Shown: piece after piece, positions 32,818 to 43,335 of the stretch
How positions within the stretch are numbered: the first letter of the stretch is position 1
Layout: each line of letters starts with the position of its first letter
DNA from: an uncultured Jannaschia sp.
GTDB lineage: Bacteria; Pseudomonadota; Alphaproteobacteria; Rhodobacterales; Rhodobacteraceae
NCBI RefSeq assembly: GCF_947494025.1
Contig: NZ_CANLTQ010000007.1
Coordinates: forward strand, 62,001 to 126,000
DNA: 64,000 bases
Direction: 5' to 3'
The notes under the pieces: model-generated
Databases searched by the model: none
Told to the model about the DNA's origin: nothing
Seen by the model: the letters and a program-made list of their open reading frames with translations, nothing else
Translations under genes and position numbers: made by a program

Positions 32818-33659
32818 AGGTCAACAATAATGATCAACAAGACGAGGTTACGACTTCCTGCCGCGTGTGGGTCGTAGTTCGGAAAGACGGCGAGGTATTT
32901 GGCTTTACTGACCACGATAAGCGGATTGAGGTCGAGGGGGTTGTCTGTCAAGCTTCCTCCGGGGTTTTGGCAGGTGCACTGCAAAGTACGACGGGTTTAG
33001 CCGTCGACAACGGTGAATTCCATGGCGCTATAAATGACGATGTCATCAAGCCCGCAGATATTCGGATTGGCAGATGGGACGAAGCTGAAGTACGAATATA
33101 CAGCGTGAACTGGCTGAGACCAAATGAGCACGAACAAATCTTTCGAGGCTATATTGGTGAAATAAGAGTTAGCGATGGAAAGTTTTCAGCGGAGCTTCGA
33201 TCACCCGTGCAGGTACTTAATAATATCAGAGGAAGGGTCTACGAACGTCACTGTGACGCAATCCTTGGAGATAATAGATGCTGCGTTGATTTACAAACAA
33301 AGTTCGTAATCGAAGAGACCATCCTTGAAATCATCGATATGGCGACTATCACCGTTTCATCAAGTGATGACTTTGCAGACGGCTACTTTTCTTTTGGTCA
33401 GGTAAATATTATGCTTGCCGAGGGGAGATGTTTGTCGACTTCTATACGACTTGACAGGCAGGTGATTGGGGGGCGGAGGTTATCGTTAGGTAGCTCGATC
33501 GGAGGCGACATACAGGTGGGTGCCGATGTGTCTATTTACGCGGGATGCAACAAGGAATTTTCTACCTGTATTAAAAAGTTCGATAACATAATAAATTTCC
33601 GTGGGTTTCCTACGATGCCTTCGGAGGACTGGCTTACAAAGCATCCATCGACGGGATAG
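32814..33659 (+). CDS. GTA g13, baseplate hub protein (DUF2163)
   Basis: A 281-residue DUF2163 protein. Family segments are CRVWVVVRKDGEVFGFTDHD, LQSTTGLAVDNGEFHGAI, IFRGYIGEIRVSDGKFSAEL, and the Cys-rich C-terminal part: Cys147, Cys156 and Cys157, then Cys245 and Cys252. The R. capsulatus GTA hub protein has been described with an iron-sulfur cluster; these cysteines could serve that role here. This is one of the most AT-rich genes of the window. Confidence 0.9.
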   Translation: MKVNNNDQQDEVTTSCRVWVVVRKDGEVFGFTDHDKRIEVEGVVCQASSGVLAGALQSTTGLAVDNGEFHGAINDDVIKPADIRIGRWDEAEVRIYSVNWLRPNEHEQIFRGYIGEIRVSDGKFSAELRSPVQVLNNIRGRVYERHCDAILGDNRCCVDLQTKFVIEETILEIIDMATITVSSSDDFADGYFSFGQVNIMLAEGRCLSTSIRLDRQVIGGRRLSLGSSIGGDIQVGADVSIYAGCNKEFSTCIKKFDNIINFRGFPTMPSEDWLTKHPSTG

Positions 33660-33678
33660 ACCTCTATGGCAGGGCGGA

Positions 33679-34116
33679 ATGATTGAAGTAGCGGTATCGG
33701 CTAGGCAATGGATAGGCACTCCTTATGTGCACCAGGCATCAGTAAAGGGCGTTGGAGCTGATTGTCTTGGTCTTGTCCGAGGGATCTGGCGGGAGTTGTA
33801 CGGAGATGAGCCGGCGGCGGTCCCGAACTACTCTCGGGATTGGGGTGAGTCGCGGGCTGATGAGTGTCTTCGTGCCGCTGCGGAAGCTGTGATGACCATC
33901 GTGGAGCCTCAAAAGGCTCTGCTGCCGGGGCAAGTTTTGCTCTTTCGCATGCGTCAGGGATCGATTGCAAAACACCTCGGCGTTCTGGGCGACGTTGATC
34001 CGGTTGCAACTTTCATTCATGCCTACTCCGGTCGAGCCGTTCACGAAAGCATGCTGTCGAAACCTTGGCAGAAGCGCCTCGTGGCTCGTTTTTCTTTTCC
34101 TCAAGTTATGCGTTGA
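33679..34116 (+). CDS. GTA g14, NlpC/P60-type cell wall peptidase
   Basis: A 145-residue NlpC/P60 peptidase of phage tails that opens peptidoglycan cross-links during DNA entry. Catalytic Cys29 lies in GVGADCLGLVRG and His99 in SIAKHLGVLG, with a further His at 114. The N-terminus VAVSARQWIGTPYVHQASVK is typical. The start at 33679 is preceded by AGGGCGGA; an upstream in-frame extension overlaps g13 and is not family-like. Confidence 0.93.
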   Translation: MIEVAVSARQWIGTPYVHQASVKGVGADCLGLVRGIWRELYGDEPAAVPNYSRDWGESRADECLRAAAEAVMTIVEPQKALLPGQVLLFRMRQGSIAKHLGVLGDVDPVATFIHAYSGRAVHESMLSKPWQKRLVARFSFPQVMR

Positions 34117-34127
34117 AAGGAGCCGTC

Positions 34128-37100
34128 ATGGCTACTCTCGCACTCGGCGCCGCTGGTGCTGCCATCGGTGGAAGTGTGGGTGGTTCCCTGTTGGGACTCA
34201 GTCCTGCTACATTAGGAAGGGCCGCAGGGGCATTTGTTGGAAGGTCAATCGATCAGGCGGTGTTGGGTACCGGGTCCGACGTTGTCGAAGTCGGGAAACT
34301 GGAACGCATACGTCTAACAGGTTCATCCGAAGGTACTGCAATTCCGCGTTTGTTCGGCCGAAACCGGATCAGTGGGCAAATTATATGGGCGTCAGAGTTC
34401 CAAGAGCGGAAACGAAAAACGGGGGGTGGTAAAGGTAGCCCTGCAGAGCCTGAACGGTATACCTACAGCTATTCGGTGTCATTAGCGGTTGCTTTGTGCG
34501 AGGGGGAAATCCGACGCGTAGGGCGTGTTTGGGCGGATGGCGTCGAGGTCGCCAAGGATAGTTTGCATTTGCGTGTTTACTCAGGATGTGAAGATCAGCA
34601 GCCAGATTCGTTAATAGAGGCGACATACGGGCGCGGGCGCGCGCCGGCGTATCGAGGTACAGCATACGTCGTATTTGAAGATCTCGATCTCGCTCCTTTT
34701 GGAAACCGCGTTCCACAATTTACCTTTGAGGTCTTCCGATCCGTTACGGCGGATGGTTGTCCTAATTCTATCTCGGATATTGTTCAAGGTATTGCTCTCG
34801 TTCCCGGTACTGGCGAGTACGCGCTCGCTACAACGCCGATCTATTATGACTACGGATTAAGTAATAAAGTTACCGCGAATTCGAGCTCTGGGCATAGTGC
34901 CACTGATTTTATATTGGCTACAGATAACCTTATAGATGAGTTTCCAAACTTGAAGACGGTCTCATTAGTGGTCTCATGGTTCGGAAACGATCTTAGGTGC
35001 GCAAATTGTGAGATTAGGCCTTGTGTCGAGCAAAACGCTTACGACGGCAAGCCAAAAGCTTGGAATGTTGCAGGTGTAAAGCGTAGCGAAGCGCCGACGG
35101 TTCCTTTCTTAGAGGGAAGGCCGGCCTACGGCGGTACACCAAGTGATGATTCTGTGAAAGAAGCGATAACACATCTACGGCATCTTGGTCTCGATATTAC
35201 TTTCTACCCTTTCGTACTGATGAGTCAGACTGGGGGAAACGGGCTACCTGACCCTTGGGGCGGAGAAGAACAAGCTGTTCTACCATGGCGCGGCCGTATC
35301 TGTACCACGCTCGCTCCGGGTCAACCCGGGACGCCGGACGGATCGTCAGTTGCGGAGGCCGAAGTAGCCCGCTTCTTCCATGGCACTACATCCGGCGAAT
35401 GGACCTACAATCGGTTTATCCTCCATTATGCAAAGCTTTGTGCCGAAGCTGGCGGAGTAGAATCGTTTTGCATTGGGTCGGAGATGCGCTCCCTCACGCA
35501 AGTACGTGGAAAAAACAATTCCTTCCCCGCTGTCCGAGAGCTCTGTGATCTAGCCGAACAGGTCAAACTTATACTGCCGGGGGCGAAGCTGAGTTACGCA
35601 GCAGATTGGTCTGAATACTTTGGATATCATCCATCCGATACTGGAAGCGTACACTTTCATTTGGACCCGCTTTGGGCCCACGATGCGATCGACTTTATTG
35701 GTATTGATAACTATATGCCGCTTTCCGATTGGCGAGATTTTGATGGGCATAAAGACGGTAGTTTTTCCTCGATCTTCGATCCGGCTTACCTAGCGGGCAA
35801 TGTCGCAGGCGGTGAAGGTTACGATTGGTTCTACCCATCGGTGAAACATCGAGATGAACAAGAACGTATTCCTATTCGCGATGAACGATATGGGGAGTCT
35901 TGGGTCTGGAGGTATAAGGACTTACGAGGTTGGTGGCAAAACGAGCACTACGAAAGGATAAATGGGGCGCGATCGGAAATACCGACCGCGTGGGTGCCGC
36001 GGTCGAAGCCAATACGATTTACAGAGTATGGTTGCGCAGCAATCAACAAAGGCACGAATCAGCCCAACAAATTTATTGACGAAAAGTCCTCGGAGAGTTC
36101 AACGCCCTTCTATTCGAATGGCTCTCGAGACGACGCGATGCAGGTTGCTTATCATCAAGCTCTTATAGGCTACTGGGGGGACGATAATGTCAACCCCCCG
36201 ATGCCGGCTGGGCAGGGACGTATGATCGACCTGTCTCATAGTTGTGCTTGGGCTTGGGATTCTCGACCTTGGCCGTATTTCCCCGAGATGGCTGATTACT
36301 GGAGCGACGGTATAAACCATTCGAGAGGACACTGGCTAACGGGGCGGAGTAGCCTGCAGCCACTCAGCACGGTGGTTGCAGAGCTTTGCAAGTCAAGTGG
36401 TTTGCGAGATGTTGATGTATCTCGTGTTAGGGGTGTTTTGCGTGGATACTCTATCGCGACTAATCAGTCCGCTCGGGCTGATCTGCAACCTCTGCTTCTC
36501 GCGTACGGCATCGAGGTCGCAGTGCGAAACGGGACGGTCTGTTTTTTTAGTAGGAATGAAGCGGATGTGATCGAATTAGACGCGGAGCGATTTGTCAGAA
36601 GCGACGATCCCGTGCTGGTTCGACACCGGCAGGCAACATCCGAAACTCCGAAGAGGGTGGTCATTAACTATGCCGATGATGGCGGAAATTATGAGGTTAG
36701 AGCCGCTAGCGCCTCTCGATCCGGGGGAGCCCCCATTCCCATATCGACGATGGATCTTCCGCTTGTTCTCACGCCGGGCGAAAGCCGGGAAATGGCGGAG
36801 AGGTTTTTGGCAGAAATAGAGAATGCAGACGAAACAATAGAGTTTTCGCTTCCGCCTTCCAACTCTGAAGTGACAGTGGGCTCTTTGGTACGCTTGAAAA
36901 GAACCGAGGACTTGTGGCGCGTAGACCGCATTCTCGACGGACCATCCCGGAAGGTCGAAGCGGTTCGGACGGACATGAGCGTCTATAGCCCAATCGAGCG
37001 AGACGACTTTGTTAGGACACGCGTCCGTCGCCGCACCCCGTTGCCGGTAGATGTTCAGGTTCTCGATCTTCCGCTCCTGTCGAATGACCACCGTCCGCAC

Positions 37101-37964
37101 GCGCCCTATCTTGCCGTAACGGCTGAACCCTGGCCTGGGCCGGTCGCTGTAATGTCATCGGTTGATGACAGTGACTACAAGTTGAACACGACGGTCGACG
37201 CATCGTCGATCATTGGCATTACGACAAACGAACTCGTAGCAGCTAGTCCTGCTGTCTGGGATAACGGGCCCGAACTTGTCGTATCGGTTTCAAGTGACGC
37301 GCTCGCGTCCGTAACGCTTGCGAAGATGCTTGCCGGTGAGAACGCAGCGGCCATTGGCGACGGCGATCAGATGGGCTGGGAGATTTTCCAGTATCTCAAC
37401 GCGCGACTGGTCGAGAAACGTCTTTGGGCTCTGTCCGGCCGGCTTCGTGGTCAGCGGGGCACGGAACATGCGATACGCAAACCGTGGCCGGCGGGGAGCA
37501 GAGTAGTTTTCCTCGACACTTCTTTGACGCAGCCAGATATCCCAGCGGATGCCCTGGGGCTCGAACGCCACCTCCGTTACGGGCCCGCCTCCTCGGCCAT
37601 CGACAGCCCGGAATTCCAGCATATGACTGTGGCAGCATCGGGCGAGGGACTCATGCCGTACGCGCCGGTCCACCTGTCCGTTGCTCTACTTAAGGATGGG
37701 GTGGAAGCCCGTTGGATCCGGCGTACGCGGTCGAATATCGATGGGTGGAACGCGGTCGATGCGCCCCTTGCGGAGGTACGGGAAAGGTATCTCGTTCGGA
37801 TTGAGGATCGGAAAGGTCGGCGCGTTTACGAGGAGATGGTGGAGGAACCGATCTGTCGCGTCGGACGCGACGTGCTATCGACGGAGGGCGGGGCGGTTCT
37901 GAAGGTTGCTCAACTGTCGGATGAAGTTGGCCTAGGTCATTTCGCGGTTATCGCGCTGCAGTGA
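34128..37964 (+). CDS. GTA g15, baseplate megatron protein (TIM-barrel and tail-tip domains)
   Basis: A 1278-residue host-contact and penetration protein at the tail tip. The N-terminus is a glycine-rich hydrophobic segment (LGAAGAAIGGSVGGSLLGL) followed by the tail attachment part with IPRLFGRNRISGQIIWASEF. Around residues 390-740 the GTA TIM-barrel-like domain (glycosidase fold) is seen: LSYAADWSEYFGYHP, HDAIDFIGIDNYMPLSDW, SKPIRFTEYGCAAINKGTNQ and WAWDSRPWPYFPE. The C-terminal third is the phage tail domain, ending VGLGHFAVIALQ. AAGGAG lies before the ATG. The first two thirds are AT-rich, the last third GC-richer. Confidence 0.93.
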   Translation: MATLALGAAGAAIGGSVGGSLLGLSPATLGRAAGAFVGRSIDQAVLGTGSDVVEVGKLERIRLTGSSEGTAIPRLFGRNRISGQIIWASEFQERKRKTGGGKGSPAEPERYTYSYSVSLAVALCEGEIRRVGRVWADGVEVAKDSLHLRVYSGCEDQQPDSLIEATYGRGRAPAYRGTAYVVFEDLDLAPFGNRVPQFTFEVFRSVTADGCPNSISDIVQGIALVPGTGEYALATTPIYYDYGLSNKVTANSSSGHSATDFILATDNLIDEFPNLKTVSLVVSWFGNDLRCANCEIRPCVEQNAYDGKPKAWNVAGVKRSEAPTVPFLEGRPAYGGTPSDDSVKEAITHLRHLGLDITFYPFVLMSQTGGNGLPDPWGGEEQAVLPWRGRICTTLAPGQPGTPDGSSVAEAEVARFFHGTTSGEWTYNRFILHYAKLCAEAGGVESFCIGSEMRSLTQVRGKNNSFPAVRELCDLAEQVKLILPGAKLSYAADWSEYFGYHPSDTGSVHFHLDPLWAHDAIDFIGIDNYMPLSDWRDFDGHKDGSFSSIFDPAYLAGNVAGGEGYDWFYPSVKHRDEQERIPIRDERYGESWVWRYKDLRGWWQNEHYERINGARSEIPTAWVPRSKPIRFTEYGCAAINKGTNQPNKFIDEKSSESSTPFYSNGSRDDAMQVAYHQALIGYWGDDNVNPPMPAGQGRMIDLSHSCAWAWDSRPWPYFPEMADYWSDGINHSRGHWLTGRSSLQPLSTVVAELCKSSGLRDVDVSRVRGVLRGYSIATNQSARADLQPLLLAYGIEVAVRNGTVCFFSRNEADVIELDAERFVRSDDPVLVRHRQATSETPKRVVINYADDGGNYEVRAASASRSGGAPIPISTMDLPLVLTPGESREMAERFLAEIENADETIEFSLPPSNSEVTVGSLVRLKRTEDLWRVDRILDGPSRKVEAVRTDMSVYSPIERDDFVRTRVRRRTPLPVDVQVLDLPLLSNDHRPHAPYLAVTAEPWPGPVAVMSSVDDSDYKLNTTVDASSIIGITTNELVAASPAVWDNGPELVVSVSSDALASVTLAKMLAGENAAAIGDGDQMGWEIFQYLNARLVEKRLWALSGRLRGQRGTEHAIRKPWPAGSRVVFLDTSLTQPDIPADALGLERHLRYGPASSAIDSPEFQHMTVAASGEGLMPYAPVHLSVALLKDGVEARWIRRTRSNIDGWNAVDAPLAEVRERYLVRIEDRKGRRVYEEMVEEPICRVGRDVLSTEGGAVLKVAQLSDEVGLGHFAVIALQ

Positions 37965-38027
37965 TATGGTTTGCCCCGGTTCGCCTCGCGGCCTATCTGA
38001 TAGGAACGACGGTGCGAGGTTCTCTTC

Positions 38028-38855
38028 ATGGCGATGGCGGAAACGTATATCAGACGGGTCGATCCCGTTTGGTCTAGGATACTCGATGAGGCTCGGGAAG
38101 CGGTTCGCAATGAACCGCTCCTCGGAGGGTTCGTCCATTCGTCGATTCTGCATCACGACTCGATCGACAGAGCCTTAGGCTACAGGTTCGCGCAGAAGCT
38201 CGCATCCGCAGAGATGAGCGAACAGATTCTGCGCGAACTTGCCGAACGCGCCTTTGCAGACGACCCCGCCATTATCGATGCGGCACGCGCCGACATCATC
38301 GCGGTTTTTGATCGCGACCCTGCCTGTACTCGGTTTCTCCAGCCGATCCTGTTCTTCAAGGGGTTCCAAGCGCTCCTCGCCTTTCGGATCAGTCATTGGC
38401 TCTGGCAGAAGCGACGACGGGACCTAGCGCGTTTCGTTCAGATGCGCGCGAGCGAAATATACGGCGTCGACATTCATCCCGGTGCGCATTTGGGACGCGG
38501 GATCATGATCGATCACGCCCATTCGATCGTCATAGGCGAGACCTCTGTCGTCGGTGACAACGTCTCCATGCTGCATTCGGTAACCCTCGGAGGCACTGGC
38601 AAGGAGCATGATGACCGACATCCGAAGATTGGCGACGGCGTTCTTATCGGCGCAGGGGCCAAGGTTTTGGGTAATATATCGATCGGCCACTGTTCGCGCA
38701 TTGCCGCCGGCTCGGTCGTTTTGACGGATATTCCGCCGATGAAGACCGTCGCCGGCGTACCCGCTCGCATCGTCGGCGAGGCGGGGTGTGCACAGCCTTC
38801 GGCTACGATGAACCAGCTGATCGAGGCGCAGCCGTCCGAAAAGGCGAAAGGCTGA
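38028..38855 (+). CDS. cysE: Serine O-acetyltransferase
   Basis: A 275-residue serine acetyltransferase making O-acetylserine for cysteine synthesis. The N-terminal helical domain is followed by the left-handed beta-helix with hexapeptide repeats: DIHPGAHLGRGIMIDHAHSI, VIGETSVVGDNVSMLHSVTL and GVLIGAGAKVLGNISIGHCS, including the catalytic His pair (Asp/His in the IDHAHS stretch). The last ~30 residues form the usual tail. cysE directly downstream of the GTA cluster is a known Rhodobacterales arrangement. It ends 9 bp from the convergent pdhC. Confidence 0.95.
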   Translation: MAMAETYIRRVDPVWSRILDEAREAVRNEPLLGGFVHSSILHHDSIDRALGYRFAQKLASAEMSEQILRELAERAFADDPAIIDAARADIIAVFDRDPACTRFLQPILFFKGFQALLAFRISHWLWQKRRRDLARFVQMRASEIYGVDIHPGAHLGRGIMIDHAHSIVIGETSVVGDNVSMLHSVTLGGTGKEHDDRHPKIGDGVLIGAGAKVLGNISIGHCSRIAAGSVVLTDIPPMKTVAGVPARIVGEAGCAQPSATMNQLIEAQPSEKAKG

Positions 38856-38864
38856 GGTCCCCGA

Positions 38865-40268
38865 TCAAGCCAGCATTGTGATTGGGCTCGTCAGGTTTTC
38901 TGCGAACGCTGCGAGGAAGCCCGCACCGAGCGCCCCGTCGATCACCCGGTGATCCACGCTCAGGGTCACAGACATCACGGTCGCGACCTTGATTTCTCCG
39001 TCAGCCCCGACGATCGGCTTCTTCACGCCGGCCCCGACAGCAAGGATCGACCCGTGCGGCGGGTTGATGACCGCGTCAAAGTTCTCCACACCGAACATTC
39101 CAAGATTGGAGATCGCGAAGCTCCCACCTTGGTATTCGTGCGGCGCGAGCTTGCGGGTACGGGCGCGGTTCGCGAGGTCCTTCATCTCTGTCGAGATCGC
39201 GCTCAGCGACTTCGTTTCCGCATCCTTCAGCACCGGCGTGAACAATCCGCCCTCCACTGCGACGGCGACGGCGACGTCCGAGGGCTTGAGTTGCAGGATT
39301 CGGTCGCCCGCCCAGACCGCGTTGGCTTCAGGCGTCTGCTGCAAAGCGAGCGCACCCGCCTTGATGATGAAGTCGTTGACCGACAGCTTCACTCCCCGGC
39401 TCTCAAGTTGCCTGTTCAGGTCTGACCGGAAGGCCAGAAGCGGATCGAGGACGATGTCGCGACGCAGGTAGAAGTGCGGGATCGTCTGTTTCGCTTCGGT
39501 CAGGCGCGCGGCGATCGTGCGGCGCATCCCGTCGAGCTTGACCTCTTCGAACGCGCGACCTTCGTACATTCGAAGGACCTGCTCGGCGCCCATACCGACG
39601 GGCATCGCCGGCTTCGCGCCGTCGGTGTCCTCCTTCGGCGCATCGAGTTTCTGCGGCGCCGGAGCCTTCGCCGCCTTGTCGTCCTTTGCCGCGCCAGGCT
39701 CGGCGTTCTCGACATCCGTCTTCACGATGCGGCCACGGGGGCCGGAGCCCGTGATCGCCGACAGGTCAAGCCCGCGATCCTTGGCGATGCGGCGGGCGAG
39801 GGGCGTTGCGAAGATCCGTTCCCCGGATTTCGGTGCCGCGGACGCCGCGGTCTCTGCCGCCGCATCCGACGACACGGCCGCCGTCGCCGAGCCGGACGTT
39901 CCAGCCTCCGCGCCGCCATCCTCGCGTCCGTAGCCCTTCTGCGGCTCCGTCCGGCCGCTCGGCTCGGCCGGAGCGGCATGCGAGGAGCCGTCGGACGCGG
40001 CGTCGTCGACGGCAGACGCATCCTCTCCCTCTTCCAGCAAAACGGCGATCGGCGCGTTGACCTTCACGCCCTCGGTGCCCTCCGCCACGAGGAGCTTGCC
40101 GACGACGCCTTCGTCGACCGCCTCGAACTCCATCGTCGCCTTGTCCGTCTCGATCTCCGCAAGGAGGTCGCCGGAGGAGACGGTATCGCCTTCCTTTACC
40201 AGCCATTTCGCAAGCGTACCCTCCTCCATGGTGGGGGAGAGCGCGGGCATCAGGATCTCGGTCGCCAT
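38865..40268 (-). CDS. pdhC: Pyruvate dehydrogenase E2, dihydrolipoamide acetyltransferase
   Basis: A 467-residue E2 core of the pyruvate dehydrogenase complex. Residues 1-80 are a lipoyl domain with the lipoylated Lys in [13 protein letters not shown]. An Ala/Pro/Glu-rich linker follows, then the peripheral subunit-binding domain ([31 protein letters not shown]), another linker and the catalytic domain with [14 protein letters not shown] and the active-site [10 protein letters not shown] (His-Arg-x-x-Asp-Gly). AGGGAG precedes the ATG. It is the last gene of the pdhA-pdhB-pdhC operon. Confidence 0.97.
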   Translation of the reverse strand: MATEILMPALSPTMEEGTLAKWLVKEGDTVSSGDLLAEIETDKATMEFEAVDEGVVGKLLVAEGTEGVKVNAPIAVLLEEGEDASAVDDAASDGSSHAAPAEPSGRTEPQKGYGREDGGAEAGTSGSATAAVSSDAAAETAASAAPKSGERIFATPLARRIAKDRGLDLSAITGSGPRGRIVKTDVENAEPGAAKDDKAAKAPAPQKLDAPKEDTDGAKPAMPVGMGAEQVLRMYEGRAFEEVKLDGMRRTIAARLTEAKQTIPHFYLRRDIVLDPLLAFRSDLNRQLESRGVKLSVNDFIIKAGALALQQTPEANAVWAGDRILQLKPSDVAVAVAVEGGLFTPVLKDAETKSLSAISTEMKDLANRARTRKLAPHEYQGGSFAISNLGMFGVENFDAVINPPHGSILAVGAGVKKPIVGADGEIKVATVMSVTLSVDHRVIDGALGAGFLAAFAENLTSPITMLA

Positions 40269-40279
40269 CTCGGTCTCCC

Positions 40280-41701
<1,422 letters not shown>

Positions 41702-42721
41702 TTACGCGGTCTCCTGCGGGATTTCCTTGGAATAGATGTCGGTCCAGAGCTCCTCGACCGCAGGTTCGGGGCTTTCCTTCGCGAATTCGGCGCTTTCGTT
41801 GACGACTTCCTTGATCTCCTTGTCGACCGCCTTCAGGTCGTCCTCGGAGGCGTGCTCCCCGGTCAGGAGCATCTGGCGCACCATCTCGATCGCGTCGCGT
41901 TCCTCGCGCATCTTCTGCACCTCGTCGCGGGTCCGGTATTTCGCCGGGTCCGACATCGAATGGCCGCGGTAACGGTAGGTCATCATCTCGAGGATGTAGG
42001 GGCCCTTGCCGGAGCGGCAGTATTCCGTCGCCCTGAGCCCGGCGTCGCGCACGGCGAGCACGTCCATGCCGTCGACCTCCTCGCCCTCGATCCCGTAGGC
42101 CGCGCCGCGTTCCCAGTAGGAGGTCGACTTGGTGGAGCGCTTGGTCGAGGTACCCATCGCGTACTGGTTGTTCTCGATAACGAACACCACCGGAAGGTCC
42201 CAGAGCTCGGCCATGTTGTAGGTCTCGTAGACCTGGCCCTGGTTGGCCGCCCCGTCGCCGAAATAGGTGAAGGTGACGTTGTCGTTGCCCCGGTAGAGGT
42301 CCGACAATGCCAGCCCCGCACCGATCGGCACCTGCGCGGCGACGATCCCGTGACCGCCGTAGAAGTGCTTCTCCTTGGAGAACATGTGCATGGAGCCGCC
42401 CTTGCCCTTGGAATAGCCCCCCTCACGTCCGGTAAGCTCCGCCATCACGCCCTTGGGGTCCATCCCGCAGGCCAGCATGTGGCCGTGGTCGCGATAGGAG
42501 GTGACGCGCTTGTCGCCCTCCTTGGCTGCCGCCTCGAGCCCGACGACCACCGCCTCCTGACCGATATAGAGGTGACAGAAACCGCCGATCAGGCCCATGC
42601 CGTAGAGCTGCCCTGCCTTCTCCTCGAAACGTCGGATGAGGAGCATGTCGCGGTAATATTGCAGAAGGTCGTCCTTGGAGACGTTGGGCTTGGCCCTCTC
42701 AGCGGTCTTGCGCGGCGCCAT
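41702..42721 (-). CDS. pdhA: Pyruvate dehydrogenase E1 component subunit alpha
   Basis: A 339-residue thiamine-diphosphate-dependent E1-alpha subunit. The TPP motif starts at GDGAANQGQVYETYNMAELW and ends in the NN of VIENN. GFCHLYIGQEAVVVGLEAA and the phosphorylation-loop-like RYRGHSMSDPAKYR are typical. The start at 42721 (MAPRKTAERAK) fits the family. pdhA-pdhB-pdhC are separated by one and eleven bases, one operon. A one-mismatch CtrA-like site lies upstream. Confidence 0.97.
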   Translation of the reverse strand: MAPRKTAERAKPNVSKDDLLQYYRDMLLIRRFEEKAGQLYGMGLIGGFCHLYIGQEAVVVGLEAAAKEGDKRVTSYRDHGHMLACGMDPKGVMAELTGREGGYSKGKGGSMHMFSKEKHFYGGHGIVAAQVPIGAGLALSDLYRGNDNVTFTYFGDGAANQGQVYETYNMAELWDLPVVFVIENNQYAMGTSTKRSTKSTSYWERGAAYGIEGEEVDGMDVLAVRDAGLRATEYCRSGKGPYILEMMTYRYRGHSMSDPAKYRTRDEVQKMREERDAIEMVRQMLLTGEHASEDDLKAVDKEIKEVVNESAEFAKESPEPAVEELWTDIYSKEIPQETA

Positions 42722-42756
42722 GGCTGTCGTCCTCCGGTCGCGGGATTCGTTCAACG

Positions 42757-42771
42757 TTAAACAATCGCTAA
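42757..42771. promoter_or_regulatory. CtrA-like site upstream of pdhA (one mismatch)
   Basis: TTAA-N7-CTAA lies 36 bp upstream of the pdhA start. One base differs from the CtrA full-site consensus. TTAA is uncommon in this GC-rich DNA, which makes it noticeable, but a link of CtrA to the pyruvate dehydrogenase operon is not established. Confidence 0.25.
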
Positions 42772-42942
42772 CGGAAACGATTCCGGGGTAAAAGCGCCAA
42801 TACCGGTTTTCGTTCCACGTGCGCGACCTAGGGCGGAGCGACACGACGCGACCCTATGGCCAGTATCCGCATAGATTACGTGCCTTTGCCGGGCGCGAGG
42901 CCGGACAATGGCGTTGCCAGAGCGACATCGAAGCGCCCTGCG

Positions 42943-43242
42943 TCACTCCACGACGATCTCGTCAATCCGTGCGAAGCCGAGAACGATTCGGGCCCGCTCG
43001 TCGAGCAGGTCGAGGTCGAGGTAGTCATCCGATAACCGCCGCGTCTGGTCGCGCATCCGCGCGACCTCCGCATCGAGCAGCGCCAGCTCCGCTTCCAGCG
43101 TCTCCCGCTCGGCATCGAGCTCGACCCGCCGGAAGACCCCGTATTCGCCCTGCACGGCGGCAAGGACGAAATAGACCGCGAAGCCCAGGAGCGCGACCGG
43201 AAGGAGGAGGCCGTAGCCGGGGCTTCGACGTCGAGGGGGCAT
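42943..43242 (-). CDS. FtsB/DivIC-like septum formation initiator family protein
   Basis: A 99-residue bitopic membrane protein. One transmembrane helix (GLLLPVALLGFAVYFVLAAV) near the N-terminus is followed by GEYGVFRRVELDAERETLEA and a leucine-zipper-like coiled coil (LALLDAEVARMRDQTRRL), then DYLDLDLLDERARIVLGF. This is the FtsB/DivIC pattern of divisome proteins that bridge FtsQ and FtsL. The location upstream of pdhA on the same strand is common in Rhodobacterales. The start at 43242 (MPPRRRSPG) is preferred over an upstream ATG. Confidence 0.9.
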   Translation of the reverse strand: MPPRRRSPGYGLLLPVALLGFAVYFVLAAVQGEYGVFRRVELDAERETLEAELALLDAEVARMRDQTRRLSDDYLDLDLLDERARIVLGFARIDEIVVE

Positions 43243-43262
43243 GCGCGTCTCCGAAATGGCGT

Positions 43263-43290
43263 CCCGTCGCACGCCTTATGGCACGACGGG
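43263..43290 (-). terminator. Hairpin between aldolase and ftsB-like genes
   Basis: CCCGTCG (43263-43269) pairs with CGACGGG (43284-43290), with some further pairing in the 14-nt interior. On the minus strand it lies 46 bp beyond the aldolase stop and is followed by only short T-runs. A weak terminator or attenuator. Confidence 0.35.
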
Positions 43291-43335
43291 CGCGGACCCG
43301 GAACGCCCCGCCGCGCGGTCGCGTCCCGGGCGTTG

